Made by a program: the position numbers and the translations under genes
Shown: piece after piece, positions 1 through 14,097 of the stretch
How the letters are laid out: each line of letters opens with the position of its first letter
Position numbering within the stretch: the stretch's first letter is position 1
Notes under the pieces: generated by a model
Seen by the model: the letters and a program-made list of their open reading frames with translations, nothing else
Told to the model about the DNA's origin: nothing
The model's database searches: none
Assembly: GCA_027382625.1 (NCBI GenBank)
Contig: JAJKFJ010021028.1
Span: 41,552 to 105,551 of the forward strand
Reading direction: 5' to 3'
Length of the DNA: 64,000 bases
Source: Tetmemena sp. SeJ-2015
Lineage: Eukaryota; Ciliophora; Spirotrichea; Sporadotrichida; Oxytrichidae

Positions 1-1330
1 GATATTAAGCTAACTTCGATTTTAATTAACACGGACAAGACTGGGAACGTATTTATCCAGCTCATGTCATTTGACAGCGCCAAGCAGCTTAAGTTTAAGA
101 ATCAAGGTATGCAAAATGTTCTACCTTAATTATCCTTATGCCTTAAGAAGGAATTTAAATTTGTACCTGGGGCAGAGTTCACTGCACCAGAAATCTTCCT
201 TGGAAAATATGACCGCAAAGTAGATTGCTATTCTGCTGGAGTACTAATGTAAGAAACCAAGTCTAAATTTCGTGTAGGTACTATCTACTGGGAGATCAAA
301 ATTTCCCCTTTAAACTTTCTGGCTAGAATAACGACAAGGAGCAATTCTGGGGATTTATGAGCCAAGAGTTGACTTTCTAAAATGAAATCTGGGGAAGCTA
401 TGAAAACATAGACTCCATCAAGGAAGTGGTTTCAGGTTTGCTTGAAAGAGATGCAGCGAAAAGATGGACTGCTAAGAAAGCGCTGAGACATCCACTTTTC
501 GCAAAGGTATCTAACACAAACAATGAGCTAAGCCACAGTTTTATCTTGAGTAATAGATATTATTGAATTTATATCGGTGAAAATATGACCTTTAAACCAA
601 CACAGAGAAGAAAAAAGTTGAATGTCATAAAGAGAGGGATGCTTTTGTTCATAGCAACACGTCTTCTACCGGATAATAGGTACATGGAATTAAACTAGCT
701 CTTCACTGTGTTGGATATCTAGGGTGACGGCTACCTGACTCAAGAATCTCTTAAGACCTATTTAAAAAGTGAGTTTAAAGAAGACACAAACGTGCTGCGA
801 GATTTAAAGAAGCTGTTCTTCCTCTTCTCAAACAAGGCAACAGGTCGACTTAGTTTGAGTGACTTCATAATTTTATCTCTAAGAATTAATTCATAGCTGC
901 TATGATTGAATTAAAGGGAGAAGTTGACGATTCTTTGCTCAAGAAGGCTTTTAACATGGTTGCTCAAGTTGAGCAAAGCACAAGCGGTCAAGTTATAACT
1001 AGGCAATAGCTTTTTGACACCATTAAGAATTCTTCATCCACAGCAACTGCAAAAGAGAGCAAGGAGTTTTTAAGAAAGATGGATCTAGTCATTGAGAAAT
1101 ACTAGAATAGTAAACAGGCTAACGGCTTTAATGCGAATGAAAGCCAGAAACTTGGCTCCACCATGTAAAGTACCTCTACCTCGAGTGGGAGAAACTTTTT
1201 AAGAATAAGTTTGAATGAGGAACAAAATATTTAAATGCAGTTCTCATAATAAGATGAAGATTTTTTATTTAATAGGCGGGACGAGTCTATTGATTTCCAA
1301 ACTTTCAAAAGGATAATGAATTAGCAATGA
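1..1330 (+). CDS. CDPK-like kinase with EF-hands, 5' end missing
   Basis: 3' part of a Ser/Thr kinase followed by calcium-binding EF-hands, the calcium-dependent protein kinase layout common in ciliates. The window starts inside the catalytic loop (DIKLTSILI). The APE-region motif TAPE follows, then YSAGVLMYYLLG, an arginine-containing end of the C-lobe (ERDAAKRWTAKKALRHP), a linker, and EF-hands (DIQGDGYLTQESL; SDFIAAMIELKG). The frame needs two IESs removed (pointers CTTAAG at 88-93/142-147, TTCATA at 864-869/890-895) and two GT-AG introns (249-277, 29 bp; 507-605, 99 bp). Stop is TGA at 1328-1330; many TAA/TAG codons are in frame. The asparagine of the catalytic loop appears as Ser, and the DFG position reads SFD, so catalysis is doubtful. 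Family assignment is firm; CDPK subclass is inferred from the EF-hands. Confidence 0.85.
88..147. other. IES with 6-bp pointer CTTAAG
   Basis: CTTAAG occurs at 88-93 and 142-147. Deleting one copy and the 48 bp between joins AKQLK directly to KEFKFVPG in frame. Reading the stretch as a GT-AG intron instead puts the downstream exon in the wrong frame, so an IES fits better. Confidence 0.8.
864..895. other. IES with 6-bp pointer TTCATA
   Basis: TTCATA at 864-869 and 890-895. Joining gives SLSDFIAAMIELKG and restores an EF-hand; unspliced, the frame hits TGA. Confidence 0.8.
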
Positions 1331-1764
1331 TTTGATATTTCTATATACTTATTTGGTTTAAAGTCTTAAATCGTCAACTGACTCATCAACATAAGCTATA
1401 TTTTTATTTTTAAATTATGAACCTTAAAATATTTAAGTGTTTTCCAAGAGAACTTTAATCTTTCTAATTTATTTGTAGATACATATAAATTTATGAGCAA
1501 TTTGTATTAGTAGAGCTTAATAATGAAACTTGACATTAATTTTAGTCTTAAAAATTGATATAAAATTATTATATAGTGGATGTAAGATATAATGTGAATA
1601 AGATTAATAAGAAAATAACTTATTTGGCAAAATTGGCTTATATATTAGTAACTTTGAAAGCTTAAATTAGAAGGGACTTTTAATTGGATCTCTTATTGAG
1701 TATGTTACAGGATCAATAGATAGTAAACTCAAAGAGTGGATATTTGTGAAAGAGAATTAATTTG
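1331..1764. other. AT-rich interval, no gene seen
   Basis: Very AT-rich DNA between the kinase-like gene and the 3' end of the ATPase. One minus-strand frame stays open because TAA/TAG are sense codons, but the composition is that of spacer. The true ATPase stop may lie in the distal part of this interval. Confidence 0.5.
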
Positions 1765-4480
1765 AATTAGGTTTATTTCTTGCCATCCAGCCAGGGTACT
1801 TGATGCTGCCCTTAACTGAGCGGTCAACACCTTGTCTCACGAGCACCTTTCTAGTCTCGTCGTACAGAATCATAATCATGAAGTAACTCATGGCGGGGAT
1901 ACCGAAATCATCTTTTATTTATTAAATGAGGAGTGGCGATTCTTCTGCCGCCAAGACCGATCTCAATAGCTCTCACGTAGCAAACAGAAAATAAAGATTA
2001 TTTTATTTATGAAATATTTAAAGCAAATGAGGATAGCAACTGTGAGTTCGCAAAACAAAAAAAGCTTTAAATTATAGTGCAAAGGAATCCTTGGAACTCC
2101 AATATATCTTATATAGTGGAATATATTAATTTGAACTGAACGTCATTGACCATGAGTTGCTGAGCAATAGAGAGGGTCACAAAAATGGAACTAAAATTTC
2201 GCAAATTTAAGTCTTAGTCTTGCTAGTAAAATAATGATGCAACTTATTTATGCTAAATTGATTTGTTGCTGATGATGTTGTTGGCCATTTGAGTGATGAC
2301 CACTGAAATGAAGTAAGCTTAAATAGCAATTAACAGCCTCAGGGGTGTAGCAATATTGAGAGTCAGTTACGTTTGAGATTCTTCTTAAAAATATTATTAA
2401 TTTATCAACCCTATATATATATAAATTACTTATTTTGATGAAGTAAGCTGCGGACACGTAGTTTACTGCCTCATTAAATATTTTAGGGCATTGCTTTTTT
2501 AATTAATTTAGACTTATTAATTTTGAGATTCTCCAGAATTTAGGGAGACTCTCATCCTTAGGGTCCCATCTGCATCTTAAATAGCTAAGGAAATAAATTA
2601 TATGGATCTTCCCCAGTCAATTAAAAATAAAAGTCTTCCTTATTCTTAAGGACGAAGAAGATAAAAAGAATTAAATGCTGTATATTTAAATAGAAGAGTC
2701 TGGAGTCTATTCTTGCATCAGCTGCTGCGTTCCACGACATGATTCTTCTCTTATCATCGTTACCGTAGTTAGTGTTTCCCATGTTGGCTTAATATATTTT
2801 CCAAGAATTGCATAAATAATTGAGTTGGGTTGGAATGGGTCATATAGATCTGATGAGTTTGGCTAAAAGATTTAAATCTCCTGAATCTTTCCCTCTATAT
2901 AGATTTTAATCTATTTATTGTTCAGGGTCTAAGTCGTCCATAAGTTCTTCTTGGGCGTGCCTTTCAGCTAAAAGATCTCCATGAATAACGATAGCTTTTA
3001 TTTTTCCTACTCAATATCTTCGCTTAGTCCCTTTTCTTCCACAAGTAAATTAATTATTTTATGTATATCATAAGATGAATACAGTCTAAATAGTGGATCA
3101 GTGATGATGTTGACTTTGTGAGCAATGTCTGTAGGAATTGGGGGTTGATCTCCAGTGACCATGATGACCTTGATACCTGCTCTTCTGCTATTCTTAACAG
3201 ACATATCTACTCTAGGTCTAGGAGGGTCATTCTAAAAAAAATTATCTTAAAGAATATACTCTCAAATTTCATTGAGAGAGACGATACCAACAAGAGTAAG
3301 ATTAAAGAGTGGGAACCAACCTCTTTGCATCTGGCCATCCTTTTGGGCTTGTTGCCATTTCTTCCAGTTCTTCACATCGAAAGGATAGGCAGGGTGCTTA
3401 GTATATTCCTTAGGGTCAAGCTGAAAAAAATTAATAGAATACCTAGTTGATTTCACTCTGTCAGCAAAGTCTGCGAATGGCCTCTCCTCTTCAGTCTTAT
3501 CATTTATTTTATGGTGTATCTGCTAAGAATTCTCTCTGGTGCTCCTTTCATGTAAACGCAAAGTCCATCCTCCTTTAAAAAGTGTAGGGTAGTGTCAAAT
3601 ATGAGAAAACGGGGAACTATTGTCTAGTGGCTTCTAAATCTTGGATAGCTTGAGCGAACTTGACATTTAAAATACAATTTAATGATTGTCTTAAGAATTG
3701 ACAATTCCAGTTTCAGAGGCATCTCCAATAACGTTTCTCTTTTCGAGGGGAAGTTAGGCCTCAAAGCTATTTTCACTTTCATTTATCCCTCTTCCTTCTC
3801 TGAAGCAGTAATTTCGTATCTATTCCAGTTTCTAAAATCATTAAAGGTTGTTGGCAACATATCTCTTAACCTCTTCTGTAGAAGGAGTTGATAATCTATG
3901 CAGCCATTCTCTTAGCTGCAAGTGCCATACAGACTCAAAATTAAAAGAAGCATTTTAATGACTGTCACAGTGATATAGAGACCTTCGGGAACATTAGCAA
4001 CGATGATACCAATCATGAAAATAATGTTAGTGATAATCAACAAAATATAGTTTATATTAAGGTTCATAAGCATTTAAATTGAATGTCGTAGCCGAAAGCT
4101 TGACTAAATAAAACACCGAAAGAAATGGCGATTGAAATATATGTAAATTGAATTATATATTGAAGCAATGATTTTAATGAATCTGTCAATCTCATTTAAT
4201 AAGCTATAAAAAGAAGGGGACTACATCTCTGCTTCTTGTGCTAAGTTAGCAATCTTCTTTCACTACAAAGTAGTTTGTGCAAGAGGTTCCAAAGAAAGCA
4301 ACATTGGGGCTTTCGAAGATGTTCTTTGATTTCTCTTCTTGCTCTCAGATCAATAAGGGAGGCATTGTTTACCTTCATCTCATATATAAAAGTTATCTCC
4401 GATGTTGATCTCCACAATATCATATTTATTCAATTAAATTATAAGCATATGTTTTATATCGCCAGGCACAAGCTCAGCAA
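1765..4480 (-). CDS. Na+/K+-type P-ATPase, interleaving MDS block B (includes 3' end)
   Basis: Block B holds the segments missing from block A (4530-7698) of the same P-type IIC cation ATPase. In order on the minus strand: the actuator piece VPGD plus VEINIGDN, the KVNNASL piece before TGES, NIFESPNVAFFG, TM3 and TM4 with the ion-site motif VANVPEGL, nucleotide-domain pieces including YMKGAPERI, IKVIMVTGDQ, AIVIHGD, then C-terminal membrane helices (FISVVITQMANNI) and the end ILYDETRKVLVRQG. The last piece matches the C-terminus of Na,K-ATPase alpha chains. No N-terminus is present. Conventional IESs also interrupt it, for example pointers GATAT, TTCAAT and AGTC, and a 12-bp pointer at 2308-2319/2438-2449. 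Read alone the block is full of frame breaks; alternated with block A it gives a continuous protein. The 3' stop is not pinned. Confidence 0.88.
2308..2449. other. IES with unusually long 12-bp pointer
   Basis: The 12-mer ATGAAGTAAGCT (plus strand) is at 2308-2319 and 2438-2449. Joining fuses YVSAAYFI to SVVITQMANNI, one continuous transmembrane helix of the ATPase, in frame. Confidence 0.85.
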
Positions 4481-4529
4481 AAATAATTAATATCCCTTTT
4501 AATATTGACATATTTAAATTTCGAACTTA

Positions 4530-7698
<3,169 letters not shown>

Positions 7699-8395
7699 CT
7701 GCACAAGTTATACACACTTTAGTAACAACATATCAATATAGATTTGAGTTCTTGTCTCTGATATTCTTGACTTATAGATATAAACTTAATCTTATCTATT
7801 TGTAATGACTATAGGAGGGAATGTGAGAAAGCGCTTAAAGATTAAAAGAAGGAAGAACTTGATAGGTGCTAAGCTGTTCAGGATGTAGCCACTTACACAA
7901 TCTGTTCATAGAAGACAGAGATGCTGCTTTATGCGCTCTGCATTCTTGACAATGAAGTCCTACTCATTGATGTAGTTAGACTCTTTGTATAAACTGATTG
8001 ATTAGTATAAGTTTATTTTTATTATGATTAAATAGATTAGTACAGATTTAAATACCTCACACAAAGCTAATAGATACCTTCAATTTTAACAATAATGAGT
8101 GTTTTATTGCAAGAAGATATTTATAATCTCAAGCAATAAATTATTATATTGTTGTGATAATAAGAAATCTCGTTTAATAAGATTATCAAAGACAGTATTA
8201 ATAATATTTCTTTACTTTATTTCTCAAAATGATCTATATTTATTAGCTTTTCACATTATCTCAGACTTTAAAGTCAGTATTGGCTTGCGATAAAAATTCT
8301 CACTTATTTGAAAAGCTAATTTATACAAGTATTTTAAATTTTTGATCAATATTTATTATGACTCTGCAAGCTATTACTACTTATTAAAAACAAAC
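7699..8395. other. AT-rich intergenic interval
   Basis: Spacer upstream of the ATPase start (to the right) and downstream of the MUL1-like gene. No frame with protein-like composition. I see no telomeric C4A4 tract or other chromosome-end signal. Confidence 0.5.
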
Positions 8396-11290
8396 TCATA
8401 ATATAATTTCTATTGTACTTCTTATGTTGATTTCTTTGAATTTATGCTCATGGTAAATGTTCTTATATTTGTACAAACCCTACATTTTACACATCATAAC
8501 AAATAATTTGTATATAATGGATGATTATGTTTAGTACTTATCAGTTCTGCAAAGTGGGCATTTGGCCAAATTTAGTCCGTTCTCTCTTTAAATAATTTCC
8601 CTTGCACAAATGAGACACACGTTGAAGTGCAAGCAAGGATAGTAGATCACTTGCCGCACTCTTTCCAAGCAAACGTTGCAAAAGTTTGAATCATTTCTTA
8701 AAGCGAGCCACTAATTGGGTAAGTACCGGTTGCTATTTTTTCCTCCCTGTTCCGCGCCTGATCAGCATTGGATGTTGGGTTTTTGCGGTGACCTTTGGGA
8801 AGGCCGGTGGATTTCAGATCGACATCAGTGGACCTAGATTGGCAAGACCACGTAGAGATCCTCCTCCATCTCTATAAAGGGAGGTAGTGCGTCATCACTA
8901 ACTAACTGACGATGGGCTTTCACGGTGACGTGGCACAACTGATCAAGGAGTTACTCCTGTGAATTACTTTAAATCGATTAAGTATTATATGCCCATGAAG
9001 GATAGTTAATTCCTAATAATAATAATTTCTTAAAGCTGCAAGCCATCTCCTTCTATCTAGATTCCCTTCATTTCAATTAAATTGTTTAAAAAACATTTTA
9101 AAATAGATGATAGGGATATACTAAATCAATAAGCAAAATTGACTGCTAATTATTTATACAAGAGTGATATATCCTGAATTATAAATAGTTTTATTCTAAA
9201 ATCTTGCTTCAAAACTTTTTAAGAAAAACTTCTTCGTTGTGTACTCATAAAATAACAAAAATTGTATAAACAAGATTTCTATATATTTAATATCTATTTC
9301 TGACTTCTTCTTGAGTTGGCATTTCAACATCTTACTCTTAAAGAATTCTTTCTACTATAGAAACCTTTTTTTAGTTTTATTTTTAATGCTCATTTCTCCT
9401 GTGTTGTATATCCTTAAAGTGAAGTTTATAGAGGTAGTAAAGAAAAGCCACAAAGCTCATAGTCACTGTAGCTAAGAAGTATTTCCTTTCCTATTAGCCC
9501 AAATGCTTAACCAAGGCAGATCTTGAGCCCTGAAATATGTGAAATGGATTTTATTGCTTTAAAAATAAGGAAGTCAATCTATCTGACATAGAAAAGCAAA
9601 TTGGCGGTAGAAGAATTTATCTGACCCATATTTTCAGGTCTTGATGGATACTTCTTGGAATTCGGTTTATAAACTGCTGATATATCATAAATAATAACTG
9701 TTTTCATAATGCTTTAATAAAGATTGCGAAGGTTTTAAATTGTTTTCAGAACTCTTAAAAGGAAATAATTGGGGAGAAAATTAATTGATGGATATCTATA
9801 TTGAAAGACTTGTTTTCTGCCGCAAATGTAAGTGGTTTTATCTTCTTTTGCATGTGCTCTTAATTTATTAAGCAGCATAAATATAAATTTTATCAATTGG
9901 TCCTTTATAGCAAACTAATAATTTTATTTCCTAATTTAAAAATCAATGGATTAAATCTTAATTTTTTAGGTTATATTTTTATAGTAAATGGCTCATCAAC
10001 CTGAAATATGTTCTGTTGAGAATCAAACTTGATGAGCCCAAATACTGAAATTGTGTCACCTTCATAAGACATGTACTCAAACTCTCCTCCTTTGAAAGAA
10101 ATAATGGAATTAATATTAAGAAACTATTTTTAAAGCATACCTTAAAGCTTTGAGGAAAGGAAAGAATAAAACTGATAACACAGTCTTCGCGGTGTCTTAT
10201 AACTATTTATTCAATTTAAACTAATAGGTTTTATAAATTTTTGTCTAAAATCTTGCCATCTCTTCCTTCAAAAGCAGTTTGGTAATAAGCTTAACGTAAG
10301 CTCTTATCGAAAACTTGGTTTACTGATTAAATAAAAATGGTTTTTATTATAAATTAATATCTCTTCAAATAAATTCTCTCGTATTAAACTTATTCTTGAG
10401 ATATATGTATTTAAAACTTAAAATTATTTGCCTATTTAATTAATTTTATATGTGATGTGACTTTCACAGCAACGAACGCTTTCTTCAGGAAGCTTGGTGA
10501 ATCTTTATTTAAAGTATTACAACTTGATAGCAAATGATATAAATTGTAATTTATCTTTATAGTCAGTAAAATTCTTTTGCTAAACGAGGTAAAAATCGGA
10601 GACTTCTAATTTTCTTGGTGATAGTTGTTTAGAAGATCGACAGTGTAGGGAAAACTGAACAAACTGATTTTCTTGTTCTGCTGATTCTTTATAATGCCTT
10701 GATCTAACATACTGCACAAGTATCTAAAGGAAAATGCACGACCACTCAGCAGCTAAGGCTTAGTAAGATCCAGTTTAGTATTCAACTCATCAAGTAATTA
10801 TATTATAAAAAAGTGAGTTATCATCTAAGTTTAGGACATCAAAACAAAAATTTATCCTATAATAAATAACTTATTAATTTCATATCAAGATTAATCTCCT
10901 CGCAATCCTTGAGCTGTTGCCTTCTTTTGTGCAATTTTCTGTATTTAATATAGTAGTATCCGCTTATAACTAGACTGAGAGCAGATGCTATAGAACAAAC
11001 TCAAATTTACAAATAAATGATCTTATTCTTTATTATCATGTTTATAACTGTTTAAGATTCCATTAATTTTGAAATTTTAATCAGAAACCTACTTTAATTT
11101 ATTCTATAAGCCATATCATCTGTGTGTATCTAATTTGGCTTTTGGGGATGTTTTTGCGTTTGAAATCTTGAGATTCTACAATTTTAAGTTTAAGGTTTTC
11201 AGATCCTATGTCAACTCTAGTCGCAGTAAATCCCTCACTTTCATTTCTTAAATCGTGCTAAAATCGAACAGCTTAAATTCATATGAATAA
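8396..11290 (-). CDS. MUL1/MAPL-like membrane-anchored RING E3 ligase, IES-rich
   Basis: A mitochondrial-type ubiquitin/SUMO E3 ligase layout. N-terminal helix at about 10990 (SALSLVISGYYYIKY); a divergent BAM/GIDE-like middle (ELNTKLDLTKPQLLSGRAF; GGEFEYMSYEGDTISVFG near 10080); a second membrane helix at 9320-9480 (FLATVTMSFVAFLYYLYKL); then SIVERILQEQDVEMPTQEEV and a C-terminal C3HC4 RING at 8530-8690 (CNVCLERV, PCLHFNVCLIC, CPLCRTD). TM-BAM-TM-RING is diagnostic of MUL1-family proteins. The RING joins the preceding segment through pointer AGAAAT (8693-8698/9296-9301). A stretch at 11080-11290 (FTATRVDIGSENLKLKIVES) reads like the BAM segment VPFDL..VDLGLE but lies 5' of the N-terminal helix, so one MDS seems out of order. 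Start codon and exact stop are not fixed. Confidence 0.7.
8693..9301. other. 603-bp IES with a GC-rich core, pointer AGAAAT
   Basis: AGAAAT (ATTTCT on plus) at 8693-8698 and 9296-9301. Removal joins TQEEVRN to DSNFCNVCLERV in frame. The part from about 8710 to 8960 is visibly richer in G and C than everything around it, while the rest of the IES is ordinary AT-rich spacer. No terminal repeats or protein recognised inside. Confidence 0.75.
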
Positions 11291-11363
11291 AAGAATAAAA
11301 ATGACTTGAGTCTGAGCTAACCCTGCAAAATAGATTAAATAATTTATCTTCTATAATATAAAC

Positions 11364-13308
11364 TCAGAAGTATAGCTAGTTGAACTGCTCAGTTTTAAGA
11401 TTTAATTGAGGCGTGCCTGTCGACTGGATCTTAACTTTATCAGGCGGGGAAGGCTGCGATAAAGGTTCATGCTCATTCTAATTTAGGACTGCTTTAAGTT
11501 ATTATTCCTAAGGGAAGCTGCTACTTCCTCTTCCTGGCACATCAAATAGAGAGGCAGCTTCCTCAGTATGATGAGTTGAAAAGTTAAACTGGAATTGCTA
11601 TTAGAGGGCCAGAAGCTGCTAATCATGAGGACTGGGATTAGAGTGATTGATAGAAGTGAACTGACTATCAACCTAGATTTATTTCTACTCAGTCTTTGGC
11701 TTGAAATGAGATCTACCCTAGCGAACTGGGAGCTCCCTGATAATTCCTTGAAAACTACCAACGATTTAAAGATTAGATCCTGGGGCTTGCTTTGTCTAAA
11801 TCAGGAGATCAGGCTATGAGAAACTGTTTACCAAGCTCTAATTCTTAACTCTAGTTTGTAAAATAATTGGTTTAGCTTAGTCTTGCTTAGCAGTTGAAAT
11901 TTAAGACAGAATGGTATCAGTTTTCCCTGTCATAGATTGATAAAACTAGATAAGCAATTAATTTGAGAGAATATATAGTCAAATTCATAGGATATGAAAT
12001 ATAAATGAAATTCCGAAATATATGCTCTTCTAAGTTAAAAGGATATGTGTATAGTGAAAATTAAAAGATTACATTTAATAAGCTTATATGAAGGATTATA
12101 TTTAAACTAGAGCTGATTAAGATCTTCAACTTTTACAAGTAATTACTGAACATCATTTTGAATTGGAATTTTCTTGCTCCCATCCAGCTCTTTGTTTAAT
12201 TATAAAACCCTTAAAGTGTATTTAATATGTTCAATACCTCTCTGTTAACTTAAGAGCCAGCTTAAGTATTTAAAAGATAATTGACTATACTGCTTCTTCT
12301 TTCAACGCTCTCAGGCACCATTTTAGCACAGCCTATATATCTGGATCGTTTTCATCATAAAGTACACTATCAGTGACCTTCTAGAGATATACTAAAACAA
12401 TAATTTAAATTCATCAGAGAACGAAGGCTTTTTACTTGTTCTATAAACCTTTTTTAGCGCTCTTTGGCCTTGACTCAAATAAATAACTTTCACTTAAAAT
12501 TATTCAATGGTCCCAATTATCTCAGCTGGTCTTGGCTTCCTATAAAGTGCAGCCTCAGATTTATAATCATCTTTAGCTATCAATTCTTAGATTTAAATAT
12601 AAAAACCTTAATAACATATTCCTTGAGTCTTTGAGTAGATGCACTCTTTGCAAGAGCCTTTTAATCCTTATTCTAAATCTTTTTTAGATCACTCATCGAA
12701 AGCCTTAAGTAGTCAGGTCGTTATTCTTCTATGTGCTCTTTTAAGGTTTACCTTTTGATTTCCTACTAGGTCTGTTGCACATTTATATCATGTATGCTTT
12801 TATGCAGCTTGTGAAATCAGTTTCTAGTTGCGGTTTCAAGTTCAGATCCTCCAAGCAGTAAGGGAAAGGAAGTTAATTGTTATCAGTGAATTTATTTCGA
12901 TACACTATAACTTTTGAAGAGCTCAAATTCTCAAGGGATCCTGTTTAGAAATTACTTTTCCGCATACTTTGACTCCCCACTTTATCCCTATACTGATTAG
13001 GGATTGCTTATATTGAGCTCTTTGGCCTGCAAGATTTCGATTTTACAAATCTTATAACTATCTTTGACTCGGGGAGCCCTAGAAAGGTAGTGTGAGACTG
13101 GCCTGACTTTAGTGAAGGACTTTGCCGATTGAACTTGCAGGAGATTCCTTTCATGAAAAGACCTTGATAGTGATTTCTGTGAATTAGAGAGTACCTAAGG
13201 GCAAGTGCTTATTGCTGTCTTCTTTTATAGTAGCTGAGCTTACTTTTCCTCTTGAGCTTGCTCATTTTCAGAAAGCTGAATATAGGATTCAGTATTGCTT
13301 CTGTTCAT
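11364..13308 (-). CDS. Unknown Q-rich protein
   Basis: Not recognised. ATG at 13308 (MNRSNTESYIQLSENEQAQ), TGA at 11364-11366. Frames are long only with TAA/TAG as Gln. Visible pieces: KTAISTCPQVLSNSQKSLS and VRPVSHYLSRAPRVKDSY near the N-terminus; a charged helical middle (QQEIKRQTLKEHIEEQRPDY; LKKIQNKDQKALAKSAS); ELIAKDDYKSEAALYRKPRP; VLYDENDPDIQAVLKWCLRA; and a disordered C-terminus rich in Gln, Ser and Pro (HEPLSQPSPPDKVKIQSTG). Several AT-rich interruptions (near 12900, 12580, 12400, 12050) look like introns or IESs; I did not resolve each pointer. Could be cytoskeletal, but nothing proves it. Confidence 0.6.
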
Positions 13309-13414
13309 TTTATTTTACTTTATTTTACTCCCAATTTCTAAGAATCTTTAACACTATCACTTCTACTTTAAAGCATTAAGGTGATTTATAAGGTTATATA
13401 ACGACGATTGATTA

Positions 13415-13946
13415 TCACTCATAGTTAACAAAGCTGTGGGACTGAGCCATAAATTTAGAGTAGTCTTCTTCTTCTACTTGCTAATCCTAGAACTATATGA
13501 AATTGGTATTATCTATTAAGGCTTCTCTTGCAGTTGCATCATTTTGCTCCAGATCATCCTCGTCAATTTTCGTCATAGCAGATATGCTGAACTAGGCAGT
13601 GGTTTCAGGTATCAAATTTTCTCTGTTAGAAATGCTGTTAGAAGCACTGCTATGTCTCTACTGCTGCTTTTTATAAACTTCTATGTGATTATTCTACTAC
13701 TGTGTGCTGAATGATAGTGCTGTTTTACAAACTCCTTTGGTTTGGATATAGTTTCCCTTTTAAGTAGTGCAAGTTGCTTACAAGTTAAAGTACTTCTTCT
13801 TTCTGCTGATTTTGCCTTTCTTGTTCCTCAATTTGCTGTATGAGCTTCTAATATTTCTCAGTCTCTCTAACAAGATGTTCTTTTACAGCTTAGAGGGAAC
13901 TGTAAGATCCACCTGCTGCATTTGCTTAGCTAAATCCGGGAATCAT
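13415..13946 (-). CDS. Small Q-rich protein of unknown function
   Basis: About 165 residues. ATG at 13946 (MIPGFSQANAAGGSYSSLQA), then a predicted coiled coil (LVRETEKYQKLIQQIEEQER) and an acidic, Q-rich tail (FIQFQDQQVEEEDYSKFMA) ending at TGA 13415-13417. One 25-bp GT-AG intron at 13757-13781 keeps the frame open; without it the frame stops early. The stop overlaps an ATG in another frame at 13422, so the gene butts directly against its neighbour. Confidence 0.7.
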
Positions 13947-14097
13947 ATCATAAAAAAATATTCCGTTTAGGAAAAAAATTAAATGGCTAATAAAACTCGA
14001 TCAAGTTAAGTCATTATCTACCAAGCCAAATTAATATATTTTAACTCTTTATTTAATAAAAAAATTATAAATGAGAATATCATGAAGTCCTCCCTCT

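Noticed and set aside
94..147. Spliceosomal GT-AG intron in the first gene
   Set aside because: Splicing at GT-AG gives the wrong downstream frame, whereas joining at the CTTAAG repeat gives the right one.
8686..8877. 63-codon plus-strand gene in the GC-rich block
   Set aside because: It lies within an IES bounded by a clean pointer pair; open length is expected by chance in GC-rich DNA, and nothing is recognisable.
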